Positions 34,547-46,500 of a stretch of DNA of 64,000 nucleotides are shown here, in pieces. A program made the translations under genes and the position numbers. Position 1 is the stretch's first letter. Every line of letters starts with the position of its first letter. The notes under the pieces are model-generated. The model had not been told where the DNA came from and searched no databases. It saw only the letters and a program-made list of their open reading frames with translations. This stretch comes from Seriola aureovittata (taxonomy: Eukaryota; Chordata; Actinopteri; Carangiformes; Carangidae): assembly GCF_021018895.1 (NCBI RefSeq), contig NC_079364.1, positions 29,806,701 to 29,870,700 of the forward strand. Direction: 5' to 3'.

Positions 34547-34981
34547 TGTAACAGCTCTGGTAAGGCTTGGACTCAGGTGCAGAGAAAAAAACACAGGAAA
34601 CTGAGTGAAGTTCCAAATAAAAATCACCGTCTTTACTAATGTTCATCAAAACACAAACAAGGTATTCAAAAGGGCTAACAAAAACAGACAGGCAAAGTCT
34701 CTGAGTTCAAAAAAAAGAAACAGGCAAAGTTAAAAAATGGCAGGGAACACACACAGTAAATCCAAGCAGGTGAGGTCACGGGGAAAACAAAGACAATCTG
34801 GCAAAGGCATGAGGAGCTGGTGGGTAAGTATATAGACAGGGGTGGTACCAGGGTAATCAGGGGCAGGTGAGTGAGTGGCCGCAGGTGTGGTTGATGGAAG
34901 GCGGGAAAACACAGGAAACTGAAATGACGGGTTACACTACAAAATAAAACAGGAAACATGACGAAAATCCATAATGTTACA
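34547..34981. mobile_element. Probable solo LTR (435 bp)
   Basis: The segment starts TGTAACA and ends TGTTACA, a perfect 7-base inverted terminal match with the TG...CA ends of LTRs, and it is flanked by a perfect 5-base direct duplication (GCCTA). Together these fit a solo LTR left by recombination of an LTR retrotransposon. The body is rich in ACACAGGAAAC and GGCAAAG words; such sequences are common in teleost genomes. No primer-binding site or coding region is present. A non-autonomous DNA element is the alternative. Confidence 0.5.
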
Positions 34982-34986
34982 GCCTA
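34982..34986. repeat. Target-site duplication, right
   Basis: GCCTA, matching 34,542-34,546. Confidence 0.6.
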
Positions 34987-34999
34987 AATGTTTGTTATA

Positions 35000-36020
35000 T
35001 AATTAACCACATAAAAAGATATCGAAAAATGGCCATGATGCCTATAGCAGTTGTAAATCTGACCTCTGTGCTTTAAGTCTTACATATAAGCCAGACACTC
35101 CTAAAACCTGCATCTTGATGTCTTCAATTATATTACATTTATATTGTATTTCATGTTTACATACATATCGCTCAGTTACTGTCCAATACCAAACAGAAAT
35201 GCCACCACGACAGTAAACACATGTCTGTGCTCTTACATACCTCAGAGATGTTACAAACGATTTGCAGAAAAAAGTTAGAAAAATTGTGATTTTTGCCTTT
35301 GACATTTGACACTTTGACACATGAAAATTTGGTCGGAGGAATAGATGGACTTGAGGCCTTAAATCTAAAATAAATCACTGAATTAAACATAATATGGTTC
35401 AGTGTCCTTAAAGACCTGGGTTTAACTTGTTCAACGCATCACCAAAGACAGCCTGGGATAAAATTCTGATGGTGTCAGAAATTTAGGATGAATATCTCAC
35501 TATGTGACTGGTGCTACGATCTAAGTCTACAAACCAACCAAAAGGAATTCAGCAACTTGCTTAACTCCAGTATCTATCACCATAGAAGGCGGGTTTTATT
35601 CCTGTATACTGACTTGCATCATAGCCTTTCAGGAGGTGTTATCACTGTAAACTCTATATACATTAGTTATAATTATTAATTTATTAGAACCATGTCGTAC
35701 AGTGTGGCCTTTACAAGATTCCCGAAATCTCAGAGTCTGTAGATGCCTTAAGTAGACAGAGACATAACATATCAGTCATCAGTAAATTGCCACTTACTTT
35801 GCTTAAACTTGCAAACTTAAAGTGGCACTCCGAAGAGGATTTGATCCCCCGGTCTCCCAAACCCAAACTAGTGATCTTCACCACAGCTCTATAGAATGGT
35901 ATGGGCAGGTATTGATTTCTTTGTGAGGAGCTGTGGTTTTGAATACAAGAAAAACAAAATTGAAACTCATGAAAAAACAGAAACCAATTTTGAAATTCCA
36001 CCCCGCACTGGATATGGCAT
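35000..36020. other. Non-coding, possible tRNA-like relic at 35,820-35,885
   Basis: Mostly AT-rich unique sequence. On the minus strand, 35,820-35,885 has a B-box-like GGATCAAATCC after GGGAGACCGGG, which may be an old SINE head, but the A box is not convincing. Confidence 0.3.
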
Positions 36021-36023
36021 TTG

Positions 36024-36194
36024 TGTTTGTGTGTGTGTGTGTGTGTGAGGGACCCATACTCTCAGTCCCTCGACTGGGTCAATAGTCAACCTGTGAACCC
36101 TGCTGTGGCTTACAGGATGAGCCTCTCTCCAGAGAATAGGGAGCCACAAGATTAATTCATGTGTGTGTGACTGTGTGTGTGTGTGTGTGTGTGT
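36024..36194. repeat. Two (GT)n arrays
   Basis: GT arrays at 36,028-36,047 and 36,161-36,194. Confidence 0.9.
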
Positions 36195-36493
36195 CTACAT
36201 GGAGGATAGAGAGATGCAGGTGATGGTGGCTTGCGTAAATTGTCAATCACAAACAAGGCAATTATTCTGCGCAGTGTCCGTTGTAAAGAAGTCACTTTTT
36301 TGTTAATAGACTCACATCAGAAAAAAAAACCAGGTAGCAGTATCAACTCTGTATTCTGCTGCTCCCTGCACCACCACCCACTCCACTTCCTTTCCTTTTG
36401 TATAATGTGGAAACTTTCAACCTTCATAGCTTTTTTCCCCCCTTTTTTTTGTTTTATCCCCTTTGTATGAGTCACAGGTAGGAAAACAGTTAG

Positions 36494-36560
36494 GTGAGGG
36501 GTGGGAGGGGGTGGGAGGGGGTGGCTCCTAGGGGTGGTTAAAGGCTGGGGGGAGGGCAGA
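36494..36560. repeat. G-rich GGTGGGAGGGG repeat
   Basis: Tandem GGGAGGGGGTG units at about 36,497-36,523, followed by further G runs; potential G-quadruplex on the plus strand. Confidence 0.8.
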
Positions 36561-36718
36561 GTAAACAGGCAGTAATTAAGAGCAGAATATTCCCTATCAT
36601 TGCAGTTTTCATCCCGCAAAGGACTGCTTCAGAGGCTTTTTTTCCTTTCTCTACACCCAACACTAATTTTCCCACACGTCAGCCACTCTCCTCTGCCACT
36701 GTAAAGCAGCGGAGAGTC

Positions 36719-36720
<2 letters not shown>

Positions 36721-36754
<34 letters not shown>
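36721..36754. repeat. (TG)n microsatellite
   Basis: 17 TG units. Confidence 0.95.
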
Positions 36755-36755
<1 letters not shown>

Positions 36756-36759
36756 CTGG

Positions 36760-38460
36760 ATTTGTGTGTGTGAGTTGTTGAGGCCCTGGGCATCTTTAAC
36801 GCCAATTAAGAGAAGGGGCAGAGAAACCAACCCCAGCTGAACTAGTAGGCGCTGACAGGGAGGAAATGAAGAAACAGTGTGAGAGGAAGGAGGGACAAAT
36901 CTGTATACAGTATCTGGGTTACGTTATTATTATTATTGCTATTATTAGATATGCATATTACCACAGAGGTCATTTCAGTTTGGTATATGGTAGGAGTTCA
37001 TTCAACAATCTCAGCCTGTCAAACCTTTTATTTAAAATATATTTTTTCCTTTGTCAGTTGTTGTTTTGTGAAAGTGAGATTTCAGTTCAAATAAATAATG
37101 TATAAAGTAGTTTCAGTTCTTTTCCTGCCTAAAGGAGGAGCTTATCCACCTAAAAAGAGTTTTGTTGTACTGTTCATACAGTCTATGTTGATCTAAATGC
37201 TGTTTGATGGGATTCGCCACCGTGACATGAGTCTGTCACAAGCTGATGATGAATTTTCTTTTTTCAGGGAATTGTCATGCTTGAGAATAAAATTTGGCAT
37301 AAAACTTTCAAAGAAATTAAAGTCACATGGAACAAAACATCTGACAAGAATGTAAGGAAGAACAAAGGTACCGTGTGTGGTAAAATGTACAAGCTCCCGG
37401 GTCCAACTTTGACCCACTGAACATGATGTAGTTCTACGCATACATTTCAGGTATGCTCACTTTGGGTTTCACCTGCAAATAAGGTATTTTAACGCTGTTG
37501 CCAGGACCAGGGTCGGGACGCAAAGTTCACAGTTTCAGTGTTTGGTGTGTAAGGTCAGGGGAGGATCATGATTATGGTTAGATGAGTAAAGCGCACAGAT
37601 TTAGTTGGGGGGAAGCTCATTGTTAGGGTTAATAGTGATTATCATTTGCAGGTCTGTGAGAGAATACATTCTCTAATCATTTGCATAAAAGTCTCATGCC
37701 TTGTTCTCAACAACCGTACGTCACAAGACACACTAATTAATGAATTAATGCACTGGCACTACAGTTTGGTAATGGATTGAAACCATGAGGTGGAGAATGT
37801 GATGTGGACCAAAATCCCTAGGATACTGGGCTGTGGCCAAAACTACAAAAATATGATCCAAACTGTACTGAACTGTAATTATCTTATGGATGTAGAGTAT
37901 TGTAAAAACATAGTGATTACTACTTACTTGTCTGCATCTCACTTCCTCTCTCTTAACCTCTTTGTGCAGGTCTCCCTCCTTGCTGCCACTGCATTGGTTC
38001 AAATATCTCACTGCTTACTGGAGTGTCAATGAAACTGTGATCATTCTTCCCTCACTCTCACGGGGAGCTCCTTTTTCCAGATTCATGAATTTGACTTTCT
38101 CGTTCCTCATTTGTCTTTTTAATTGTAAAAAGTAGAAATGACACGACTGAGCTGTGTTTCTGAAATCTGTGAGGGGGACGACTGTGACGGTGATACAATT
38201 CAAACAAGCTCTTACAACAGGTTTAATTAATTAATAAAAAGTCAGATGAACTGTTAATCGTCTTGCTTTGTGTTGTAACATGATTTCAGAGTTGCACAAA
38301 GAGCTGTGCAGACTTTACATATTTATCATCAAAGTAACAGGAAATTAGATAAGCGGCAAAATAATATATTTGCTTCTGTAACAGAATGCAAAAGGAAACA
38401 AATGTGCTATTGATTTCTCAGCTTTAGGTTTGAGGTTAAAGGTCTATATGTCATTGGTTT
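36760..38460. other. Non-coding, nothing recognised
   Basis: No convincing exon. A strong acceptor-like tract ending TTTGTGCAG at 37,969 is followed by an open frame to 38,031 but by no donor. Confidence 0.45.
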
Positions 38461-38465
38461 GCTGG

Positions 38466-38488
38466 ACACACACACACGCACGCGCGTG

Positions 38489-38568
<80 letters not shown>

Positions 38569-38593
38569 ACACACACACACACACACACACACA
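38466..38593. repeat. Long alternating (CA)n/(CG)n array
   Basis: About 128 bp of almost unbroken alternating purine-pyrimidine sequence, CA units with embedded CGCGCGTGCACGCAC (near 38,480) and ATGCGCGCGCAC (near 38,534). Confidence 0.95.
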
Positions 38594-38723
38594 GATATCC
38601 TCCTCTAGAAATCTTCAACATGGATCCCTAAGGTGATGGTCCAGCTCAACATCAGCCAACACTGACTTCTCATAATAAGGGATATTTTCCCGCTCAATAA
38701 GCTTCACTATCCCTACACACACC

Positions 38724-38726
<3 letters not shown>

Positions 38727-38789
<63 letters not shown>
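38727..38789. repeat. Compound (AC)n(AT)n microsatellite
   Basis: About 18 AC units (38,727-38,763) pass directly into about 13 AT units (to 38,789). Confidence 0.95.
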
Positions 38790-38793
<4 letters not shown>

Positions 38794-38859
38794 AACGCAA
38801 CAGTATGTGTTGTGTCTTTGTTGCAGCACAGGGGGCTGGTTCTTTAACAGCAGTGGCAG

Positions 38860-39170
38860 GCGCAGTAAAGTGTTGCCCCAGCTTTAAGAACATGGGCCAG
38901 AGCTGTATTCAGCTTACTGCTCATTTGTGTCAGCCATCCAGTAATTCTGCTTGTAATATATCTGTTCAGCCTCATGACTGATGGCCATGTGAAAGAGAGA
39001 GAGACAGAGAGAGAGAGCAAGAGAGAGAGAGAGAGAGAGAGAGATAGAGGCTGGGAGTGAGAGAGAGGGAGAGGAGAGTGGCAGGCTGATTTGTGATGCC
39101 TGGGCCCGCTGCTTGCATTTCTAATACAATACTACGACAGTTATTTGTCCATCTGATATAAACATTAGAG
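38860..39170. promoter_or_regulatory. Candidate conserved block split by a (GA)n array
   Basis: Low-repeat flanks (38,880-38,985 and 39,070-39,165) surround a (GA)n array at 38,993-39,046. The flanks hold CAGTAATTCTGC, GCTTGCATTTC and ATTTGTCCATCTG words (homeodomain, octamer-like, E-box-like). Function inferred. Confidence 0.25.
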
Positions 39171-40080
39171 CAGAGGAGGGAGGGAGGAGGGGGAGATGGA
39201 GGGGCAGGAGTGAGGAGAGGAGGAACCAGGAACAAGAGCCATTACTCAGGCCAAGAATGGCTGAATTTGCAGCTGCCTTTCCAAAAAAAAAAGAAAAAAA
39301 AAGAAACTGCTAAAATTTGCGACCAATTTTGTGTGTCTGCTGTTTGGTACTGGGCAGGTGATGTGCACTCAAAGCCTTTTCATCGAAACAGCTGCCTTCT
39401 GCATCTGGAAACGACAGAGAGAGAGAGAGAGAGGGAAATTGAGCCAGAACAGTGAAGGTGCAGGACATAAAACCAAAACAGAGAGATGTAAGATGATAAA
39501 ATGCACTATAAAAATGTCGGTTGACGGAGCTTCACTGAACTTTTTCATAAATATTATGTGTATTCCAGTGGGAGAGAAATTTTTTTTATTTATGAATCAA
39601 AATCCTGTTTGTGGTCATTTCTGTCTGTAGCTGCTAATCTGTGCAGTTAGCTAGACCTTCTCTAGTCCTGTTTCTCCTTCATCAACCCTTTCAATCTAAG
39701 CAGTCCTGGCCATATCTGCTATCAACATGCGACGCACCGCTGCCATTTTGAAAAGGGTTGAAAATTTGTCGCTTCAGTATATGTAAACAAAACGTGTGTA
39801 CTGTCCCAGCAGCTACTGTACATCAATGTTAATTGGTTGATGGTTGACGTCAAAACCCAGCGACGGTTGACAGAAATTGTGACGTTTAGCAGACGATTGG
39901 GTTTGACTCACCAAAAAGTAAGGTAAGGTAAGGTAAAGTATGCCTTTCAATGAGTGGACCCTATAGCCCCAGTCACTTTCAGTTCACCTGCATTTGTAAC
40001 ACAGAAGTCTGCGTTGAAATTTTAGAACAGGTTGACAGGCTTCAACAAATGCTATCGATCTGTTTCACGTAGATTGGAAA
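39170..40080. other. Non-coding with short simple repeats
   Basis: An A-rich tract lies at 39,283-39,305, a (GA)n run at 39,415-39,433 and AAGGT pentamers at 39,921-39,936. Nothing else recognised. Confidence 0.5.
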
Positions 40081-40084
40081 TGGT

Positions 40085-40330
40085 TCAGTGTTAAAGGGGC
40101 ACTCCTTCATATTTTACATATGAAGTGTTTTAATGGTCTTTGTTAAGATTGCTCAGCCTGTGACAACAGTTATATAATGTGTTCTGTAGCTCTCGAGGAG
40201 ATTTGTCAAGTCTTAGAGAACAACCCAGGTGATGTCATCAGTGATCTGTGATACTACACATTTATAACAGAAACTCCAACCGTTAAAAGAGATGGGGATT
40301 TACCAGGAAGGTGGGGTGGCTCACAAAAAA
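40085..40330 (+). repeat. Decayed teleost dispersed repeat
   Basis: TTAAAGGGGCACTCC near the start, then CATATTTTACATATGAA and CAAGTCTTAGAGAACAACCC with GATGTCATC further on, recall a fish repeat family I know in that order. There is no second copy in this window, so the call rests on memory. Confidence 0.35.
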
Positions 40331-40339
40331 GATCAGAGG

Positions 40340-40354
40340 GGGGGGGGGGGGGGT
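40340..40354. repeat. G tract
   Basis: About 15 consecutive G. Confidence 0.9.
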
Positions 40355-40612
40355 TAGGGAAGGTTAGGGCAAAGGAGAGGACAGGTGAATCCATTGAGTG
40401 CTTCCCCTACGATCTACACTAAAGAAACTCCCAGCCCCATATTACATCATTTTTTCCTCATGAATTTGCCCTACAGTCTTTGAAAAGCAGCGGCCTTGTA
40501 AGACAGAGATGAGTGCTGCTGTATCTTGGCATTCCATGCCAGGTTGTCTCTCTGTAATTGTTTGTAACGTCATGCATGATTTTTGAAAAGGTTAGTGGGC
40601 TCCCACTCTCAG

Positions 40613-40614
<2 letters not shown>

Positions 40615-40650
<36 letters not shown>
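40615..40650. repeat. (GT)n microsatellite
   Basis: About 17 units. Confidence 0.95.
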
Positions 40651-40796
40651 GTGAGCTTGGCTGCAGGGTACAGTCTTAGTGTGTCTTGCTCTTGTCGGTG
40701 TAAGAACAGATGCTGGAGGCGAAGCCCCGGGCTGCCCTCAGGGCTTCATACACTCTGGAGATACACACACCTGACATGCAGTCATGCACGCATGCA

Positions 40797-40836
<40 letters not shown>

Positions 40837-40864
40837 CACACACACACACACACACACATATATG
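40797..40864. repeat. (CA)n array with ATG interruption
   Basis: CA units from 40,797, one TG interruption near 40,834, ending in ATATATG. Confidence 0.95.
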
Positions 40865-40996
40865 TTATACTCAAACACACAAGGCAAGCAACCACAAATC
40901 TTGTTAATGCTTGTATTTACATAGGACCTTCTAATCAATGTCATTTGGAGTAATACCAATTCTTTTAGACAGGCACACACTTTCGTATGCCTATTG

Positions 40997-40999
<3 letters not shown>

Positions 41000-41037
<38 letters not shown>
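41000..41037. repeat. (CA)n microsatellite
   Basis: About 18 units. Confidence 0.95.
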
Positions 41038-41039
<2 letters not shown>

Positions 41040-41149
41040 CAGTTTATGCCCTCTCCTCCACTCTTCACTCTTAAGAAAACTGCACTTAACCCGCTGGAGT
41101 ATGAATGCAGCTGAAGTGTAGAAAGGTAGCTGTTAGTTGTACCTAAACA

Positions 41150-41340
41150 CTTATTACCTGGCATTGTAGGTTCAGTCTAATTACCTGATGGAGTTGCCTA
41201 CATGGATTTCTCCTCCATCTGTCAGTGCGCTGAGAGCAAGCCACTCATTATCACAGCCAGACCGGTTGTATCTGGAGGTTGTGTTTTACTTTCAACACCC
41301 CGAGGTGTCATTATGGCTGTCAGGCAGTCAAGTGGGTGAC
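41150..41340. promoter_or_regulatory. Candidate conserved block
   Basis: Repeat-free, near-balanced sequence with TCTAATTACCTGATGG (homeodomain TAATTA plus ACCTG) at about 41,176-41,191. No splice-bounded ORF. Inference only. Confidence 0.25.
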
Positions 41341-41559
41341 ACACATACATATAGTCTATGCACACACATTCCTAAGAGTGCCATGCCTATGTATGCGGGT
41401 ATGCAAAGTGAAGCTAATTCAGATGCAGATCTGTTTCTGTACATGATTAACCTTAACTTTTCCAGGCTTTGAATAGTCATTTATTCATAGATAACATGTC
41501 TTTCATTTCTGTGTTAGCATTACTGCAGAAGGTGCTTATAATTACTAAATATAGAGTTT

Positions 41560-41975
41560 AAATTTGGGTCAAAACTCATTTTTTCGGTTTTAAGAACCGA
41601 AAACCATCTCATTGTAGTTTTACATCTCCTCTCTCAGGCTTCTCTCTGGAGCTCTGGCAACAACAGGTCAGCTGATGGTTTTCTGAGTGATCCAATAAAA
41701 AGATTTCAGATTTCAGGTAAAACACTCAGAGAAACCAAATCCTGAGTGGCTTGGGGCATGGCTGAGAGTGGGGACTGCTTCGTTGTGACATCACAAAGTT
41801 ACAGAAGTCCTGACAGCTGGTTTTAAGGCTCCGTTTCTGAATACAGGCTGTGTGCATTTCTCTGTGGACTGAGTGCTTCGATACTTTCACAGTATTAATA
41901 TAGAACCTAGACCTGCTTTATAATAAAAAAAGACATAGACATCTACCTTTATACAACAGGGGACCTTTAATGGAG
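41560..41975 (-). mobile_element. Repeat family A, copy 2 (inverted, uninterrupted)
   Basis: The reverse complement reproduces the internal blocks of 25,150-25,929 in order (ATTATAAAGCAGGTCTAGG, GAGAAATGCACACAGCCTG, TTTGTGATGTCACAACGAAG, AGAGAAGCCTGAGAGAGGAG) but lacks the roughly 308-bp family B insertion. Its outer end reads CATTAAAGGTCCCCTGTTG. It lies about 16 kb from copy 1, in the opposite orientation. Confidence 0.65.
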
Positions 41976-42815
41976 ACCTTTCATTAGGTGATGGAGTTTC
42001 CTCAGAGTCTGAGTACTCTGATTTTTTCCTGAATCCATTTCAACAAGAGCATCTTTACCACTGTTTTTGCTTTTCACTAAGAAAAAAAAAGCATAGTTAT
42101 ACATCAAGAACAAATACCTCAACATGTGAAATAGCCTATTGTTTGAAATAATTGAAAGTCATCTCCATAATATCCAAGGATTTTGTGTGAATGACAAGTG
42201 ATTCACATGAGCCATCAGCAGCAGTGCTTTTGAATTAACTCTAATGACATTTTCGTCGTCATATGCTCCTCACCATCCTTTATCACCCTTCCACACAGTC
42301 AGCGCAGTGTGGGTAAGCTGTGTGATATTAGCCCCTCGGTGTGAACTCACTTCCTAGGTCGAAACGTAAGCACCCTGTCTTTTGAACCTGATCTTTTTCC
42401 ATTTCTGGGTCAGATAAGATTTTGCCTGGTGACAGTTGTCTGGTCGGGCTGAACGCTAGAAATGTGACCGTCACACCGCAGCAAAGGAAAGTTCGAGCAT
42501 CATCTGTATCAAAAGTAGTGTTTGTTAGAGCGGCTGATGTCAAGAAATCCTTGCTTTTTTCTGTGCAACTTCTTTCCATTCAGACTTCCTCTGTCTCTTT
42601 CTAAAGCAATGCATTCTTTTGTTCTCACTGGTTATTATTAGTCCTCTGATAATCATCCATTGCCACTGCAGCACTAGTCATTAAGACATATTTATTTTGA
42701 GGAGAACTTATGTTTTACACTGTGTAAAGAAACAATAAGAAAAGAGAAGGGAAGGAGAGGAGAGGAGAACAAATGAAAGGAGAAAAGGGGAGGTAGGGGG
42801 GTGGGAGAGGTGAGG
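41975..42815. other. Non-coding, nothing recognised
   Basis: Includes an 83-codon minus frame and a 60-codon plus frame over 42,328-42,604 which overlap and show no domain. Confidence 0.45.
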
Positions 42816-42819
42816 CGAT

Positions 42820-43150
42820 GGCAGGAATGACGGCAGTGTGCGGCGGAGGCATATGTCACATCCTATCAAGCGACAGGACGAATGAAAGCTACAGTATTGC
42901 CTCTGCCGTGTTAGGAAACCGCGAACACACCAGTGCACACACGTACACACAGGCGCACACACACACACAAACACAAAGCCGGCCCAACCAAGCTTATCTG
43001 GCTCTCCACGGCTGCGCGGCCTCCATGCAGAGCAGCCGTAGCTGTCGGAAGAGGCCCGGATCATTTTGGACAGTATCATTAAATGCCATGTCATCACCCG
43101 TTATGGAGTAGTGCTCTCACTCCCCTGCCTCTCCCCCGGGATGGTGAAGC
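42820..43150. promoter_or_regulatory. Candidate conserved GC-richer block
   Basis: A block with more CpG than its surroundings, containing a short CA array (42,930-42,970). Words such as CTTATCTGG (GATA on the reverse), ATTAAATGCC and GGATCATTTTGG occur. ORFs are open on both strands but without splice signals. Confidence 0.3.
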
Positions 43151-43319
43151 CCATCTGATAGGTATGGAGAAGTGTGTGTTTGCATGCATGTCAGTGAATG
43201 TCTGCGTTGCCCTATGTGTTTGTGTCTCGCGAAAGGGTTTGATGGAGGCAGGCAGAGACAGAGGCGGAGGGTACGTTGTCGGCTGTGGAAATGGGATGGA
43301 CGGGGTTGAGAGACGGAAT

Positions 43320-43810
43320 TGGCATTAAATTTCCGACGCGGCACAAGGATTGACTTTGACTGGAGCGCAAGGGGGCTGTTAGCTTATCTTTAAGGCCGTG
43401 TTTGTCACAGCGCTGAGGGCAGCTCCGCTAGACAGGCCAGGAGAGAGGGAGGGAGAGCCGAGCCGAGCGTGGGCTGAACGATATGGATAGGTGAAGGCTC
43501 CCGGTGGGACTCGCTGCCTGAGCCGGCGAGCTGCGCTGGGGAACGAGAGGAGGAGAGCGGCTAAATTGAAGGTTTATTTATCCAATTCGCTGTCAAGGTC
43601 GGCTTGTCGGTGAGCTGTCCTGTGTGTGTTCACAAAATGCCAAAATCTCGATGAATTGTTTAAAAAAAGAGAGGGAGAGCACACATCGAGGAGGGGGAGA
43701 ATCAATGACCTTTGGTTGCGTCAAGCTTCATGCTGCCAGCAGCTCTTAAGGCTGTCCTTACCGGCCATTATGGTTGCCTTTTAAAAACAAGGCAGGGTAG
43801 AGAGGAGCTG
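43320..43810. promoter_or_regulatory. Candidate conserved GC-richer block
   Basis: CpG is again more frequent (43,320-43,560). GCTTATCTTTAAGG (GATA-like) at 43,382-43,395 and CAATGACCTTTGG (nuclear-receptor-like half site) at 43,703-43,715 are visible. It could also be an unannotated promoter or 5' untranslated exon, but no TATA box or ATG context was evident. Confidence 0.3.
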
Positions 43811-44219
43811 TCGAGAGAGAGAGGAGTCCAACATTGACACAAACACACACATGCACCAACATTCAAGATTCACACACACACACACACATTACCTGCATGT
43901 ACTACCCGAGCCGCAATTCCATGAGATTGATACACATCTTACACACTGAAACACACTCAGTTAAATAACAACAAAAAAAAAATCATTGTACTGTTGTGTT
44001 AACTCACAACAATCGCCTGAAAGCATTTGCACGTTGTTTGCATTTGCTGCACGCAACACTGTTTCCATGGCCGCAGATGATGTAGTGTCCATCAGAAAGA
44101 CAACCGCTTAGCTTTTAGCTCATTTTACATGATTGGATGGCGTAACAGTTCCAGAAGTGAACCCAACTGCTGCTCATCAGTGATAATCAGTTTATCCTTT
44201 TACATCTCAATGAATAAGA

Positions 44220-44760
44220 CTGCGGAGCGGCGGGGCTGATGGGCCATCCTGGTTCAGCATGACTACCCCTGGAAATGCAGGTTGAATAGGAAAAAAGGGC
44301 TTTTGATGTAGTGCATTAATCAGTTTGGCTTCAACTTGAGGTGTTACTGCTGCCGCTGCTGCTGCTGCTGCTGCTGTGTAACAGTGCTATTCTTTAGAGG
44401 GACCCCCTCGTCAAAGTTTTGGAAGGCCTCTGTCAACGTGAAAAGAACATGACCTTTAAGATCGTATCAGCATGTTTGGTGGTGCATACACAGCCAAAGA
44501 AAGGGTTCAGTGGCCCATCAGAGAACGGAGAGCGAGAAAATATGAGAAAAGACAAGGAGAGGAAAGAAAATTGTAATTCACTCAGAGGGCTGTTTGTTTG
44601 AAAGAGCAGTTTGCTGACACTCAAGACTGAGCAGTTTAATGCCATGGAGGGAACGAGGAAATGAAGATGAAAATGACTTCTGCGCACAGAATGATTTGTT
44701 TCCTTGATTGTTTTTTTCATTGAGACCTAATTTGAAAGAACTCATAATGGAGCTCCATTT
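44220..44760. promoter_or_regulatory. Candidate conserved block with (CTG)n
   Basis: Low-repeat block with a (CTG)n run of about nine units at 44,347-44,377. Overlapping open frames on both strands (44,419-44,720) have no recognisable domain. Confidence 0.25.
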
Positions 44761-44781
44761 GTGCAAAGATAACAACTTGAG

Positions 44782-44786
<5 letters not shown>

Positions 44787-44822
<36 letters not shown>

Positions 44823-44828
44823 CATAAA
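44787..44828. repeat. (AT)n microsatellite
   Basis: About 16 AT units then ACATACATA. Confidence 0.95.
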
Positions 44829-45018
44829 AGTGAACTTCATGTTTACTTGAAATGTAAATTAGGACTGGATCTGGCTGACCCGTACTGGCTGAATGTGTTA
44901 GTCAACCAAATGTAACTGGTTAATGTTGATAAAGCTGTTTGCAGCATTATTTAAAAGGTTTTAAATTCTGAATCAACTACATTTTATAGGTCAGACGTGA
45001 GGAGCTCCATCTTCTATG

Positions 45019-45024
<6 letters not shown>

Positions 45025-45071
<47 letters not shown>
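45025..45071. repeat. (GT)n microsatellite
   Basis: About 23 units. Confidence 0.95.
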
Positions 45072-45072
<1 letters not shown>

Positions 45073-45339
45073 ATGCGTGTTTATTGGGTCTTATGAAGAG
45101 CTGATAGTGATGTGATGGTAGTCATCAGTCACCTCCTACACCCTGTCTATGAGTCTGTGGACTGGCTGCTCACTGTCTGCTCTGTCACACTCAAATACAC
45201 AGAGACACACAGACGCAGTTAGCAAATCTGCCCACTGACACCATCATCTACAACCACCACATTGTCCTGGAACTCCATTCAAAATATATATTTCATTTCC
45301 AATGAATATACTACTGCTTATCCAGTTTTTCTTCATTAC

Positions 45340-45660
45340 TTAAGGCAGCATTAGTTGATGTTTTTACTCACCTTATAAAGTTAGTGAAAGTGTTACATAC
45401 AGCAGTCACACAGCAATACATCCAATAATCATTCTCCTTTTAGGTCTGTTTTGGTCTCAACCTATTCCTGATGGAAACATGTTGTTCCTAAGTGGCTAAA
45501 CGCTCCATGTTCACCAGCTAATTGCTAACTTTGTCTCCCTGCTGCTTGATAAAGAGCAGGTAGTGAACAGTGAATATATAATAGACTTTGTTGACTGCTG
45601 CAGCTGGAATATCCATTTTAAATACTAAAATATCCATTAGTGTAGCTTTGACGTCATATA
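45340..45660 (+). repeat. Decayed teleost dispersed repeat
   Basis: CTAAGTGGCTAAACGCTCC, TGTTCACCAGCTAATTGCTAAC and AATAGACTTTGTTGACTGCTGCAG in this order match a fish repeat I recall. There is no full second copy here. It resembles family D in vocabulary (CCAGCTA, GCTAAC), but I could not align them. Confidence 0.35.
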
Positions 45661-46460
45661 TTCCACATGTAGAGAAGAAATATATTGTATTTTGAGATCA
45701 GCAATCAGCATGTGACGTACAATATCGGCCTATTATTAGCTTTTGTTGTGTGTGTTATGTGTGTGCAAACATTTGTAAATGTACATATTCTGCAGACATG
45801 GCGTAACATTAGCATTCATTTGGAACCATGTACTAGCTAGCTTGCTAATGAATGTGAGATATACAGATATACAGTATTTCGGACTCAACCTAATATTCAT
45901 TCTCTTTCTCGCTCAGTTTTTGTCTCCTTTAACTAGCTAGTAACAGGAAGTCGCTAATTTTGTCTGACATTTAGTGAGAAATAGGTTCAATATTACATGA
46001 GCTTTTTCACTGAAAAAAATAGGCATTGAGGCCATGGAGCTGATGGAATTGATGGTTCATCACTACAATAAAATAAATAAATAAATAAAAAAAGACAATG
46101 CATAAATTACACTTAAAATACCACATTGATAACTATTAAACAAACCAAACAAAAAGCTGCTTATTTGGATGAATTTTTCCAATCAGTCAATTCTGACAGA
46201 AAAGCTAATAATTTCCTTTATAGTATATGCACTTGTTTATATATTGACGACCCCTGGAACAAGTGCGCATTGCTTTGTTGTAAATCATGGTGCGTTTCAC
46301 GTTCATAGAATGACCCTAATTCCGAATCCCATTTTCCATAAAATAATACCAGCCAGAGTCCGACAAAGACACATCTAGTCACAGTGTGTGCAGTGTGTAT
46401 CCCCTCGGCATTAGAGATTAAGCTGCATTAACACGTTGTTCCTACAGTCTCAGTGGTACA
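45660..46460. other. Non-coding, short (AAAT)n
   Basis: An AAAT array lies at 46,067-46,091. Otherwise nothing recognised. Confidence 0.5.
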
Positions 46461-46500
46461 TGGTCTGATTACTTAAAGTGAAATCCTGGTTTCTTTTCAG

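Noticed and set aside
37970..38031. Exon after the strong acceptor TTTGTGCAG
   Set aside because: The acceptor is good and the frame is open for 20 codons, but the frame ends in a stop without a donor or an obvious polyadenylation signal, so a terminal exon cannot be supported.
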